A stretch of DNA of 64,000 bases from Ensifer adhaerens (GTDB lineage Bacteria > Pseudomonadota > Alphaproteobacteria > Rhizobiales > Rhizobiaceae): assembly GCF_001270265.1 (NCBI RefSeq), contig NZ_LGAP01000023.1, positions 1 to 64,000 on the forward strand, in the 5' to 3' direction. Under the pieces are notes generated by a model. The model searched no databases. It was not told where the DNA came from and was given only the letters and a program-made list of their open reading frames with translations. Made by a program: the position numbers and the translations under genes. Below, in pieces: positions 51,761 to 60,615 of this stretch (positions within the stretch are counted from its first letter, which is position 1; each line of letters opens with the position of its first letter).

Positions 51761-54700
51761 ATGATTCCTCGCCTCAGATCGCCCCTTCCCATCGACAATC
51801 CCAGCTCGACGTTCTTTGAAAGTTTGATTGAAGCTGGATTTGCAGGCGACATTGATGCGAGTGCCGGCGGGCGGGTGGTATCGGCCACCGATAACTCGAT
51901 TTATCAGCTGACACCGCAGGCTGTCGTTTTTCCGAGGGGTGCAAATGACCTTTGCGTGCTGACGAAGATTCTGTCCGAGCCACGTTTTCGGGAGATCACG
52001 ATTGCGCCACGAGGGGGCGGCACCGGCACCAACGGACAGTCGTTGACCTCGGGTATCGCGGTCGACTGCTCTCGCCACATGAACCGTATCCTCGAGATCG
52101 ATCCCGTCCGCCGCGTAGCGCTTGTAGAGGCTGGCGTCGTCAAGGATCAGCTCAATCGCGAGCTTGAAAGGTACGGTCTTTTCTTCGCCCCCGAGCTATC
52201 AACTTCCAATCGAGCAACTATCGGCGGGATGATATCAACTGATGCATGCGGCCAAGGATCCTGCCTTTACGGAAAGACGAGCAACCATATTCTCGGGCTA
52301 CGTGTGGTGCTGATCGACGGCACGGACGTGTGGACGCGACCCCTTGAAAATTCTGGTCTTTCCGAGGTTTGCGTACGCACCGACCGCCTTGGCGAAATCT
52401 ACCGTACAGTTGATCGCATCACCCGCGAGCAACACGCGGAGATTGACAGAGTCTTCCCCCAGCTGAACCGCTACATGACAGGCTACGATCTCGCCCATGT
52501 CAGACGCCCCGATGGACGCTTCGATCTTAACTCCATTCTCTGCGGTTCCGAGGGCACGCTCGCGGTAATCGCCGAAGCGGAACTGAACCTGCTCCCGGTC
52601 CCTGCGCGCTCGGCACTTTTCACTATCCGATACGACAACTTCAACAGTGCACTTGAAGATGCCCGCGAGCTGACCAGGCTTGGAGTGGCCTCCGTCGAGA
52701 CGGTTGACGAAAAGGTGCTCGGTCTGGCCAAGGGGGATATCGTCTGGAGCGATATTGCACGCTTCTTCCCGGATGATGCCACTACTTCCTCCAACGGTAT
52801 AAATATCGTTGAGGTGCTCGGCAACGACGAGTCCGATTTGAAAGACAAGGTAGCCGACATCGAGACGGCACTCGACAATGGCGCCTTGCGTCACAAGGGC
52901 TATAGCGTAGCAACGGAAAAGTCCGACGTTGAAGCGATCTGGCTGATGCGAAAGCGTGCTGTCGGCCTGCTTGGCAATGTCGAGGGGTCAGTAAGGCCCG
53001 TCGCCTTTGTCGAGGATACGGCCGTTCCGCCAGAAAACCTTGCCGCCTATATTCGCGAGTTCCGCTCGCTTCTAGACGCCGAAGACCTGTCCTATGGCAT
53101 GTTCGGGCATGTAGACGCCGGGGTGTTGCATGTCCGCCCTGCCCTCGATCTGACCCGCGCTGATCACCAGCACAAGGTCCGCAGGATCAGCGATGCGGTC
53201 GTTGCGTTGACCAAAAAATATGGTGGGGTGCTATGGGGTGAGCACGGCAAAGGCGTGCGTTCGGAATATGTGCCGGAATATTTTGGCCCCCTGTATCCGG
53301 CCTTGCAAGAAATCAAGGGGGCCTTCGATCCGGAGAACCGCCTCAACCCGGGAAAGATTGCGGCGCCTGGCGACGCAAAGCTGCTGAAGATCGATGACGT
53401 TCCCCTGCGCGGTGCGTTCGACCGGTCGATTGGCGACGATATCCGCGCCGCTTTTGACAATGCCGCATATTGTAACGGCAACGGTGCGTGTTTCGATTTC
53501 GACGAAGCAAGTCCGATGTGCCCGTCCTACAAGGCGACGCGTGACCGCCGTTATTCTCCCAAGGGCCGGGCATCATTGATACGCGAATGGTTGCGCCTGC
53601 TATCGGAAAATAAGGTCGATCCGCGCAGAGAGGCCGTGCGCCAGACCTCGGTCGGCAGCCTTCTTACACTGCCCACTCGCGCCTGGAACACTCTCAACCC
53701 CGCCAATCGCGATGATTTTTCCCACGAGGTGCGCGCTGCGATGGACACCTGCCTCGCCTGCAAGGCCTGTGCCGGTCAGTGCCCAGTCAAGGTCAGCGTT
53801 CCCGCTTTCCGTTCGAAGTTTCTCGAACTCTACCACACCCGATATCTACGGCCGATCAAGGATCCGATTGTAGCAACAATCGAGACCCTCCTGCCTCTGT
53901 TGGCGAAGGCACGGCCGCTCTACAACACCTTTGTCCGATCTCAGGCAGGCCGCACCCTATCGCGCTCTCTCGGCCTGACCGCCCTGCCAGCTATGCCGTC
54001 TCTCTCGCTCGAAAGGCAAGCACAGGCGATGGGGGTCACGATTGCGACGGTCAAACGTATTTCCGCAATACCGGTCGACGCACGCGCGAAGATCGTCGTA
54101 TTCGTGCCCGACGCCTTCACCGCCCATTTTGATCCGGCTGTCGTCGTCGCAGCGCTGAAGCTCGCAAAAAAGCTCGGCCTGACGCCCTATCTCGCCGCCC
54201 CTCACCACAACGGCAAGGCGTTGCATGTCCACGGCTATCTGCGAGCCTTTAGAAGCAGGGCATTGCGGACTGCCAACTATTTCGACAACCTCTCACAGCT
54301 TGGGGTTACCCTTGTCGGCCTCGACCCATCAATGACGCTTACCTTTCGCAGTGAATATGCCGCCTCGCCCGAAACCAGAACGAAGGCGCAAGTTCTCCTG
54401 CCGCAGGAGTGGCTTCGCGATCACCTCGCTTCCTTCAAGGCTGTCGGCCCCGGCGTCCCGGAGCACCACATTCTCTTGCCTCATTGCACAGAACGTACGA
54501 ATGCTACCGCGAGCCTTGCTGATTGGCGCAAGGTATTCAGTGCGGCTGGTGTTGATCTCGAAATCGCCGATGCGGGCTGTTGCGGGATGGCGGGAACCTT
54601 CGGCCATGAGGTCCGCAACCGGTCAATCTCAGAGAAACTGTATGCCATGAGTTGGAAATGCCACATCGACCATATGACGGAACGGCGCGTCGTCATGGCG

Positions 54701-54802
54701 ACGGGCTATTCCTGTCGCTCACAGGTGAAGGAGATCGACAGGAAGACAGTGCCCCATCCAATTTCTGTGCTCAACGCCATGATGGGCAGCGATGAGATCT
54801 GA
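51761..54802 (+). CDS. YdiJ-like FAD/iron-sulfur D-2-hydroxyacid dehydrogenase
   Basis: A 1013-residue fused flavoprotein. An FAD-binding PCMH domain (PRGGGTGTNGQ, residues 83-93) and FAD-oxidase C domain run to about residue 530. Cys-rich ferredoxin modules follow (CNGNGACFDFDEASPMCPSY near 570, then CLACKACAGQCPV near 664), and a CCG domain (CCGMAGTFGHE near 940). This is the layout of YdiJ-type D-2-hydroxyglutarate/D-2-hydroxyacid dehydrogenases, which oxidise a D-2-hydroxyacid to the 2-oxoacid and pass electrons to the respiratory chain. ATG 51761 (MIPRLRSPLPID) gives the family length; the frame extends far upstream without reason. Substrate is inferred only as a 2-hydroxyacid. Confidence 0.85.
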   Translation: MIPRLRSPLPIDNPSSTFFESLIEAGFAGDIDASAGGRVVSATDNSIYQLTPQAVVFPRGANDLCVLTKILSEPRFREITIAPRGGGTGTNGQSLTSGIAVDCSRHMNRILEIDPVRRVALVEAGVVKDQLNRELERYGLFFAPELSTSNRATIGGMISTDACGQGSCLYGKTSNHILGLRVVLIDGTDVWTRPLENSGLSEVCVRTDRLGEIYRTVDRITREQHAEIDRVFPQLNRYMTGYDLAHVRRPDGRFDLNSILCGSEGTLAVIAEAELNLLPVPARSALFTIRYDNFNSALEDARELTRLGVASVETVDEKVLGLAKGDIVWSDIARFFPDDATTSSNGINIVEVLGNDESDLKDKVADIETALDNGALRHKGYSVATEKSDVEAIWLMRKRAVGLLGNVEGSVRPVAFVEDTAVPPENLAAYIREFRSLLDAEDLSYGMFGHVDAGVLHVRPALDLTRADHQHKVRRISDAVVALTKKYGGVLWGEHGKGVRSEYVPEYFGPLYPALQEIKGAFDPENRLNPGKIAAPGDAKLLKIDDVPLRGAFDRSIGDDIRAAFDNAAYCNGNGACFDFDEASPMCPSYKATRDRRYSPKGRASLIREWLRLLSENKVDPRREAVRQTSVGSLLTLPTRAWNTLNPANRDDFSHEVRAAMDTCLACKACAGQCPVKVSVPAFRSKFLELYHTRYLRPIKDPIVATIETLLPLLAKARPLYNTFVRSQAGRTLSRSLGLTALPAMPSLSLERQAQAMGVTIATVKRISAIPVDARAKIVVFVPDAFTAHFDPAVVVAALKLAKKLGLTPYLAAPHHNGKALHVHGYLRAFRSRALRTANYFDNLSQLGVTLVGLDPSMTLTFRSEYAASPETRTKAQVLLPQEWLRDHLASFKAVGPGVPEHHILLPHCTERTNATASLADWRKVFSAAGVDLEIADAGCCGMAGTFGHEVRNRSISEKLYAMSWKCHIDHMTERRVVMATGYSCRSQVKEIDRKTVPHPISVLNAMMGSDEI

Positions 54803-54827
54803 AACGAATTGGCGAGGGCGATCTATG

Positions 54828-54841
54828 ATCATATATGATAA
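54828..54841. promoter_or_regulatory. GntR operator candidate upstream of the GntR gene
   Basis: ATCATATATGAT (54828-54839) is a perfect 12-bp palindrome that contains most of the third ATATGATAA copy (54833-54841). It lies 33 nt before the GntR start codon and between the YdiJ-like stop and the regulator. Autoregulation by the GntR protein is the simplest reading. Confidence 0.65.
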
Positions 54842-54873
54842 ATGGCATCAGATATCTGAGGCGTAGGATTACC

Positions 54874-55587
54874 ATGTCCATTTTTCCCCAGCGCGGCAAC
54901 CTCGCGCAGCTCGTCGTCGAAAAGCTGACTGACCGGCTTGAGAATGGTACCTATCCGCCGGGGGGAAGGATGCCGTCCAGTGCCGAGCTTTGCGAAGAGT
55001 TCGGCGTTTCTCGCACTGTCATGCGAGAAGCCCTCGCCTCCCTGAAAAGTGCAGGCCGTGTGGTCGCCCGCCAAGGCTCCGGTGTCTTCGTGACGGAGCG
55101 CGACAGTCGGCCTATTCACTTCGAGGCGGGCCGCATTGACGATATCCGGTCGGCCCTTGAAATCCTCGAACTGCGCTTCGGCGTAGAAATGCAGTCGGTT
55201 GCCCTCGCCGCAGCGCGACGCACACCCGAGGCGCTTGCCGACATAGCGCGCGCCTACGATATCTTGAATGGGCTTGAAACCGACGATATCGAAGCCGAAG
55301 CCGAAGCCGATTTTGCCTTTCACATGGCCATCGCCAAGGCCACTCGAAATCCGCACTTCCCCCGTCTATTGGAAGCGCTCATGGGGGAAATCAGCTCCGA
55401 ACTCCTGATGAAGTTCAGGCAGTCCGGCCCGTCGCGCGCCAGTTTCGTCGCTAAGATCAAGAAAGATCATGCGATGATACTGTCTGCTATCACCCAGGGC
55501 GATGAAACGGCCGCGCAAACAGCCCTTTCGACGCATCTGAGCGACAGCCTGAGCCGCTACCGCAACCTACTCGCGGCCTCACGATAG
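54874..55587 (+). CDS. GntR-family (FadR/FCD subfamily) regulator
   Basis: A 237-residue regulator. The winged helix-turn-helix lies at residues 10-75 (MPSSAELCEEFGVSRTVMRE, then GRVVARQGSGVFV), and the all-helical FCD effector domain at 95-225 contains metal-ligand-like Asp/His residues (DFAFHMAIAKAT, HLSDSL). ATG 54874 is used since AGGA precedes it and the longer frame would run into the operator palindrome. It directly follows the YdiJ-like gene. FCD regulators of this type often sense organic acids such as lactate, glycolate or hexuronates, which suits the hydroxyacid neighbour. Confidence 0.88.
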   Translation: MSIFPQRGNLAQLVVEKLTDRLENGTYPPGGRMPSSAELCEEFGVSRTVMREALASLKSAGRVVARQGSGVFVTERDSRPIHFEAGRIDDIRSALEILELRFGVEMQSVALAAARRTPEALADIARAYDILNGLETDDIEAEAEADFAFHMAIAKATRNPHFPRLLEALMGEISSELLMKFRQSGPSRASFVAKIKKDHAMILSAITQGDETAAQTALSTHLSDSLSRYRNLLAASR

Positions 55588-55917
55588 GCGCAAACAGCCG
55601 GCACATCATACATTGCTGCCTCACTCTCGCGAGCGGATCAGTAATCCTTACCCAATAAAAGCGTTGCTTGCTTTTCCGGATTGGGTTTTTGGCAACAAAA
55701 TGGAGACGCGGAGGAAGCAGAGCTACTGCTGAACGCACTGTCAGATGTTGCACGGGCGCAATTGCGGACCGAGGCGTCTTTAAGGGTCAGGAGCACTCCC
55801 TACTTCGGACACGACGAGTGGGAACCATTCGCGCCCGGTCTAAAGACGCTTGAAGACGCAACAACTATTCGGCGGTGCCAATCGCCATCATTCAACCACA
55901 CCTCGGCCCGCTGCCGA
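55588..55917. other. Intergenic region between GntR gene and etfA copy 2
   Basis: About 330 bases. A rightward frame from about 55692 (NGDAEEAELLLNALSDVARA and following) is mildly protein-like but has no start or ribosome site and continues antisense into etfA, so I do not call it. No terminator with a T tract and no RNA gene were seen. The etf repeat begins at the right edge of this region. Confidence 0.4.
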
Positions 55918-56859
55918 TCAAATCGCCTTCTGCAGCTCCGGCAGAGCATCGAAGAGATCGGCGACGAGGCCGTAGTCGGCGACCTGGAAGATCGGCGCCT
56001 CCTCGTCCTTGTTGATGGCGACGATGACCTTCGAATCCTTCATGCCGGCGAGGTGCTGGATCGCCCCGGAGATGCCGCAGGCGATGTAAAGATCGGGCGC
56101 CACCACCTTGCCGGTCTGGCCGACCTGCCAGTCGTTCGGCGCATAGCCGGCGTCGACCGCAGCACGGCTTGCACCGACGGCAGCGCCGAGCTTGTCGGCA
56201 ACCGGCAGGATCACTTCCCTGAATTTTTCCGACGAGCCGAGCGCCCGGCCGCCGGAGATGATGATCTTGGCCGAGGTCAGTTCCGGACGATCGGACGACG
56301 ACAGTGCATCGGCGACGAAGCTGGAGACGCCCGGGTTGGCCGCAGCCGCGATCGTTTCGATCGCAGCCGAACCGCCTTCAGCGGCCGAGGCGAAGGAGGC
56401 GGTGCGCACGGTGATCCCCTTCTTGGCTTCCGTCGTCTGCACCGTCTGGATGGCGTTGCCGGCATAGATCGGGCGCCGATAAGTATCGGCGGAGACAACT
56501 TCGATGATTTCCGAAACCTGGCTGACGTCGAGCAGCGCTGCGACGCGCGGCATGACGTTTTTGCCGACCGAGGTCGCCGCGGCGACGATCGTGTCGTAGT
56601 TGCCGGCAAGCGAGACGATGAGCGCTGCCAGCGGCTCGGCGAGGTTGTTGGCAAGCGAGGCGTCGTCGGCAACGAGCACCTTGGCAACACCGGCAAGTTT
56701 GGCGGCCTGCTCGGCCGCTGCCTTGGCGCCGGCGCCGGCGACCAGCACGTGAACGTCGGCTCCAGTCCCACTGGCGATCTTGGAGGCAGCCGTCAGTGCC
56801 TTTGCCGTCTGGTCGGAAAGGTGGCTGCCGTCGTGATCAGCCAGAAGCAGAATAGCCAT
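55918..56859 (-). CDS. etfA: Electron transfer flavoprotein alpha subunit, copy 2
   Basis: A 313-residue EtfA with the same FAD-domain signature as copy 1 ([14 protein letters not shown]). It differs at about 14 residues, mostly conservative, for example Ser11 to Gly and Phe to Tyr in the [10 protein letters not shown] segment. It is 23 nt downstream of etfB copy 2. Upstream are a KGSADH and a Liv-type importer rather than demethylases, so this copy may serve a different dehydrogenase, or the two may be interchangeable. Confidence 0.95.
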   Translation of the reverse strand: MAILLLADHDGSHLSDQTAKALTAASKIASGTGADVHVLVAGAGAKAAAEQAAKLAGVAKVLVADDASLANNLAEPLAALIVSLAGNYDTIVAAATSVGKNVMPRVAALLDVSQVSEIIEVVSADTYRRPIYAGNAIQTVQTTEAKKGITVRTASFASAAEGGSAAIETIAAAANPGVSSFVADALSSSDRPELTSAKIIISGGRALGSSEKFREVILPVADKLGAAVGASRAAVDAGYAPNDWQVGQTGKVVAPDLYIACGISGAIQHLAGMKDSKVIVAINKDEEAPIFQVADYGLVADLFDALPELQKAI

Positions 56860-56882
56860 GATAAAATCTCCCTTTCCTGAGC

Positions 56883-57632
56883 TTACAATACGCCGGCTTC
56901 GGTCTTGAGCTTTTCGACCAGTTCGGCGACCGACTTGACCTTAATGCCGGCCTTGCGGCCCGACGGCTCCTCGGTCTTCAGCACCTTGATGCGGGCTGCG
57001 GTGTCGACGCCGAAGTCGGCCGGGCTCTTCTTGTCGAGCGGTTTCTTCTTCGCCTTCATGATGTTGGGCAGCGAGGCATAACGCGGCTCGTTCAAACGCA
57101 GGTCGGTGGTCACGACCGCCGGCAGCGTGATGGCGATCGTCTGCAGGCCGCCATCGACTTCGCGCGTCACCGTCGCGCTTCCCTCACCGATCTCGACCTT
57201 CGAGGCAAAGGTGCCCTGGGCCCAGCCCAAGAGCGCCGACAGCATCTGGCCGGTCTGGTTGCTGTCATCGTCGATTGCCTGCTTGCCGACGATGATCAGC
57301 CCCGGCTGTTCGGCGTCTGCAACACCCTTGACGATCTTGGCGACGGCGAGCGGCTCAACCTGGTCTTCGGTCTCGACGAGGATCGCCCGGTCGGCACCCA
57401 TGGCGAGTGCCGTGCGCAGCGTCTCTTCGGCCTTGGCCGGACCCACCGACACGACGACGACCTCATCGGCCTTGCCGGCTTCCTTCAGCCGCAGCGCCTC
57501 TTCCACCGAGATCTCGTCGAACGGGTTCATCGACATCTTCACGTTTGCGAGCTCGACGCCCGAACCGTCCGCCTTCACGCGGATCTTGACGTTGTAGTCA
57601 ACCACCCGCTTCACGGTGACCAGAATTTTCAT
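56883..57632 (-). CDS. etfB: Electron transfer flavoprotein beta subunit, copy 2
   Basis: A 249-residue EtfB ([20 protein letters not shown]) nearly identical to copy 1. ATG 57632 has GAGGAG upstream and gives the same length; a GTG one codon earlier is less likely. It begins 12 nt after the KGSADH stop, so it is cotranscribed with that gene and perhaps the whole liv operon. The near identity ends around the start codon; upstream flanks of the two copies differ. Confidence 0.95.
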   Translation of the reverse strand: MKILVTVKRVVDYNVKIRVKADGSGVELANVKMSMNPFDEISVEEALRLKEAGKADEVVVVSVGPAKAEETLRTALAMGADRAILVETEDQVEPLAVAKIVKGVADAEQPGLIIVGKQAIDDDSNQTGQMLSALLGWAQGTFASKVEIGEGSATVTREVDGGLQTIAITLPAVVTTDLRLNEPRYASLPNIMKAKKKPLDKKSPADFGVDTAARIKVLKTEEPSGRKAGIKVKSVAELVEKLKTEAGVL

Positions 57633-57644
57633 CACGGTATCTCC

Positions 57645-59075
57645 TCAGGCGAGCGTGTAGGCCGTCTTGACGGTTGTGTAGAACTCCGCGGCGTAACGGC
57701 CCTGTTCGCGTGGTCCGTAGGATGAACCCTTGCGTCCGCCGAAAGGTACATGGAAGTCGACGCCGGCGGTCGGCAGGTTCACCATGACCATGCCGGCCTC
57801 CGAGTTGCGCTTGAAATGGGTGGCATACTTGAGGCTTGTCGTGGCAATACCGGAGGAAAGGCCGAAGTTGGTGTCGTTGGCAACGGCCAGCGCCTCATCG
57901 TAGTCCTTTACGCGGATGACCGCGGCGACGGGTCCGAAGATTTCCTCACGGGCGATGCGCATCTCGTTCGTCGCTTCGGTGAAGAGAGCGGGCTGAAGGT
58001 AGAAGCCGGGTGTTGCCCGCTCCAGCCGCGCGCCTCCGAAGGCGAGTTTCGCACCTTCGGAGTGGCCTATTCCAATATAGTCGACATCTTGCTTCAGTTG
58101 GCTTTCGTCGACGACGGGGCCGATATGGGTGCCGCTCTTCAATGCATCGTCAATGACAAGGTTCTTCAGGCGCTCCGTCAGCGCAGCCACAAAACGGTCG
58201 TGGATGCCTTCAGTGACGATCAGACGTGAGGAGGCCGTGCAGCGCTGGCCGGTCGAAAAGAATGATGAATTGGCGGCCGCCTCGACAGCCACGGATAGGT
58301 CGGCGTCATCCAGCACGACAAAGGGATTTTTGCCACCCATTTCAAGTTGGAACTTGCGGTTATGCTCTACGGAGGCGAAGGCGACGCGCTTCCCGGTACC
58401 GACGGATCCTGTGAAGGTAATGGCATTGACGTCAGGGCTGTCGAGCATTGTCTGGCCGACAACACTGCCGCGTCCCATGGTGAGGTTGACGACGCCGGCG
58501 GGCGCACCGGCGCGGTGCAGGATGTCGACCAGTGCCCAAGCCGAGCCGGGCACGAGGTCGGCGGGTTTCAGGACCACGGTGTTGCCGTAGGCGAGCGCCG
58601 GGGCGATCTTCCAGGCAGGAATTGCAATCGGGAAGTTCCAGGGTGTAATGACGCCGACGACGCCGACCGGCTCACGGGTGATTTCCACACCAACATTCGC
58701 CCGCACGGAAGGCAGCGTCTCACCTGAAAGGCGCAGCACCTCGCCTGCGAAGAAATCGAAAATCTGACCAGCTCGTGCCACTTCGCCGATCGCTTCCGGC
58801 AAGGTCTTGCCTTCCTCGCGCGCCAACAGGCGACCGAGCTCTTCCTTTCGGGCCAGAATCTCGTCGCCGGTCTTTTTGAGGAGCGCATGACGCGCGAGGA
58901 TTGGCGATCGCGACCAGGCGGGCAACGCTGCCCTGGCAGCAGCGATGGCGTTTTTCGTGTCGTCGGCGCTCGCGCGCGCATACTCACCGACGACTTCGTT
59001 GACGTTGGAAGGGTTGATATTCGCCGAAGCGTCACCGGCTACCCATTCGCCGGCGATGAAGTTTTTGTGCAGCAT
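57645..59075 (-). CDS. Alpha-ketoglutarate semialdehyde dehydrogenase-like aldehyde dehydrogenase
   Basis: A 476-residue NAD(P)-dependent aldehyde dehydrogenase. Asn147 (TPWNFP), general base Glu245 (LEMGGKN) and nucleophile Cys279 (STGQRCTASS) are all present. The sequence closely resembles the KGSADH group (2,5-dioxovalerate dehydrogenase), including the C-terminal HVPFGGRKGSSYGPREQGR. It oxidises 2-oxoglutarate semialdehyde to 2-oxoglutarate, the last step of hydroxyproline, pentose and aldarate degradation. The start is ATG 59075; a TTG at 59090 would overlap livF. It lies between livF and etfB on one strand, linking import, semialdehyde oxidation and ETF. No aldarate or hydroxyproline enzymes are next to it here. 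Confidence 0.82.
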   Translation of the reverse strand: MLHKNFIAGEWVAGDASANINPSNVNEVVGEYARASADDTKNAIAAARAALPAWSRSPILARHALLKKTGDEILARKEELGRLLAREEGKTLPEAIGEVARAGQIFDFFAGEVLRLSGETLPSVRANVGVEITREPVGVVGVITPWNFPIAIPAWKIAPALAYGNTVVLKPADLVPGSAWALVDILHRAGAPAGVVNLTMGRGSVVGQTMLDSPDVNAITFTGSVGTGKRVAFASVEHNRKFQLEMGGKNPFVVLDDADLSVAVEAAANSSFFSTGQRCTASSRLIVTEGIHDRFVAALTERLKNLVIDDALKSGTHIGPVVDESQLKQDVDYIGIGHSEGAKLAFGGARLERATPGFYLQPALFTEATNEMRIAREEIFGPVAAVIRVKDYDEALAVANDTNFGLSSGIATTSLKYATHFKRNSEAGMVMVNLPTAGVDFHVPFGGRKGSSYGPREQGRYAAEFYTTVKTAYTLA

Positions 59076-59086
59076 GATGTATCCGT

Positions 59087-59800
59087 TCAATGCATGCCGA
59101 GATAGGCTTTGCGGACGTCTTCATTGTCGAGAAGCGCGGCGCTTTCCCCGGAGAGATGGATGCGGCCGTTGACCATTACATAGGCACGCTGCGAGAGCTT
59201 CAGCGCGTGGTTGGCGTTCTGCTCGACGAGGAAGATTGTCTTGCCCATGGCAGCGATTTCGCCCAGCACCTCGAAGACTCGCTTAACGACGAGCGGGGCA
59301 AGGCCGAGCGAGGGCTCATCAAAGAGAATGAGCTCCGGGCGGGCCATCATGGCGCGCGCGATAGCGAGCATCTGCTGTTCGCCGCCAGACATGGTCCCGG
59401 CGGTCTGATTGCGGCGCTCCTTGAGACGCGGGAAGAGCTCAAACATGGTCGCTCGGTCGTCATCGAAATGATCCATGCCGATGGGCGTTGTGCCCATCAT
59501 CATGTTCTCTTCAACGCTCATCTCGTGATAGATCTGCCGGCCTTCAGGCACGAGCGCTATGCCGCGACGGGAGATATGGTTCGTCGCCAAACGGGAAATG
59601 TCCTGGCCGTTGTGCAGAATCTTTCCCGCCGAGGCCCGCGGTGCGCCAAAGATTGAGGCCAGCAGGGTGGTCTTACCGGCGCCGTTAGCGCCGATCAGAC
59701 TGACGATCTCGCCCTTGGAAATGTGCACGTTCACATTTTTTAGCGCCTCTACGGGGCCGTAATGGGCGTGGACGCCGGAAAACTCTAGTAGCGGGTTCAT
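59087..59800 (-). CDS. livF: Branched-chain amino acid-type ABC transporter ATPase
   Basis: A 237-residue LivF-type ATPase: Walker A GANGAGKTT, signature MSGGEQQMLAIARAM, Walker B LILFDEPSLGLAP, and H-loop FLVEQNANHALKL. It overlaps livG by 4 nt. One of two ATPases of the importer. Although named for leucine/isoleucine/valine, this family also carries other amino acids, amides and aromatic compounds. Confidence 0.92.
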   Translation of the reverse strand: MNPLLEFSGVHAHYGPVEALKNVNVHISKGEIVSLIGANGAGKTTLLASIFGAPRASAGKILHNGQDISRLATNHISRRGIALVPEGRQIYHEMSVEENMMMGTTPIGMDHFDDDRATMFELFPRLKERRNQTAGTMSGGEQQMLAIARAMMARPELILFDEPSLGLAPLVVKRVFEVLGEIAAMGKTIFLVEQNANHALKLSQRAYVMVNGRIHLSGESAALLDNEDVRKAYLGMH

Positions 59801-60615
59801 GCGCTCACCTCTTCTTCGCTGACCCCGAGATAGGCGGCGACAACGGCCGGGTCGTTCGCCACATGCTCGGAAGTTCCATCTGAAATCACCTCGCCATGGT
59901 CGAGCACGACGATGTGTTGAGAAATGCGCATGACGAGGCCCATGTCGTGTTCGATGACAAGCACAGTCCGGCCGTGCTCGCTACAGAGCGACTGAATCAC
60001 CGCCGAAAGCTCACGCGTTTCTGACGGATTGAGGCCGGCCGCCGGTTCGTCGAGGCAGATGAGTTCGGGGTCGGTGCACATAGCGCGCGCGATTTCGAGG
60101 CGCCGTTGGCGTCCGTAGGGCAACTCGCCGGCAAGCCGATTGGCGTCGTCGACAAGGTTCATTTCTCGAAGCCAATAGTAGGCCAGGTCGACCGCCTCGC
60201 GTTCGGCCCGGAGAAAGCCTGGAGTGCGCAACACGCCGCTGATGAGATTATTGGCGGTCACGCGGTGCTGGGCGACAAGCAGGTTCTCGACCACCGACAT
60301 TTCCTTGAACAGGCGGATGTTCTGGAATGTACGGGCTATTCCGGCGCGCGTGACGAGGTGCGAGCCCCCTGTGACAGGCCTCGTCATCAACGATCCGATG
60401 TTTTGCGGGCCCTTCCGGCCGTTGAGCAGGATCTCGCCTTCGCTCGCGCGGTAAAAACCCGTGATGCAGTTGAACATCGTGGTCTTGCCAGCACCGTTCG
60501 GGCCGATCAGCGCCGTTACTTCGCCACGCTCGACAGAGAAGCTCACATTGCGGTTCGCGACGATCCCGCCGAAGCGCATGGTGACATTGCGAACATCGAG
60601 AAGAGGTGTGGTCAT
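59797..60615 (-). CDS. livG: Branched-chain amino acid-type ABC transporter ATPase
   Basis: A 272-residue LivG-type ATPase: Walker A GPNGAGKTT, a longer helical insertion typical of LivG, signature PYGRQRRLEIARAM and Walker B LICLDEPAAGLNP. ATG 60615 overlaps the livM stop by 4 nt; the longer frame upstream lies inside livM. Works with LivF on the LivHM channel. Confidence 0.92.
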   Translation of the reverse strand: MTTPLLDVRNVTMRFGGIVANRNVSFSVERGEVTALIGPNGAGKTTMFNCITGFYRASEGEILLNGRKGPQNIGSLMTRPVTGGSHLVTRAGIARTFQNIRLFKEMSVVENLLVAQHRVTANNLISGVLRTPGFLRAEREAVDLAYYWLREMNLVDDANRLAGELPYGRQRRLEIARAMCTDPELICLDEPAAGLNPSETRELSAVIQSLCSEHGRTVLVIEHDMGLVMRISQHIVVLDHGEVISDGTSEHVANDPAVVAAYLGVSEEEVSA

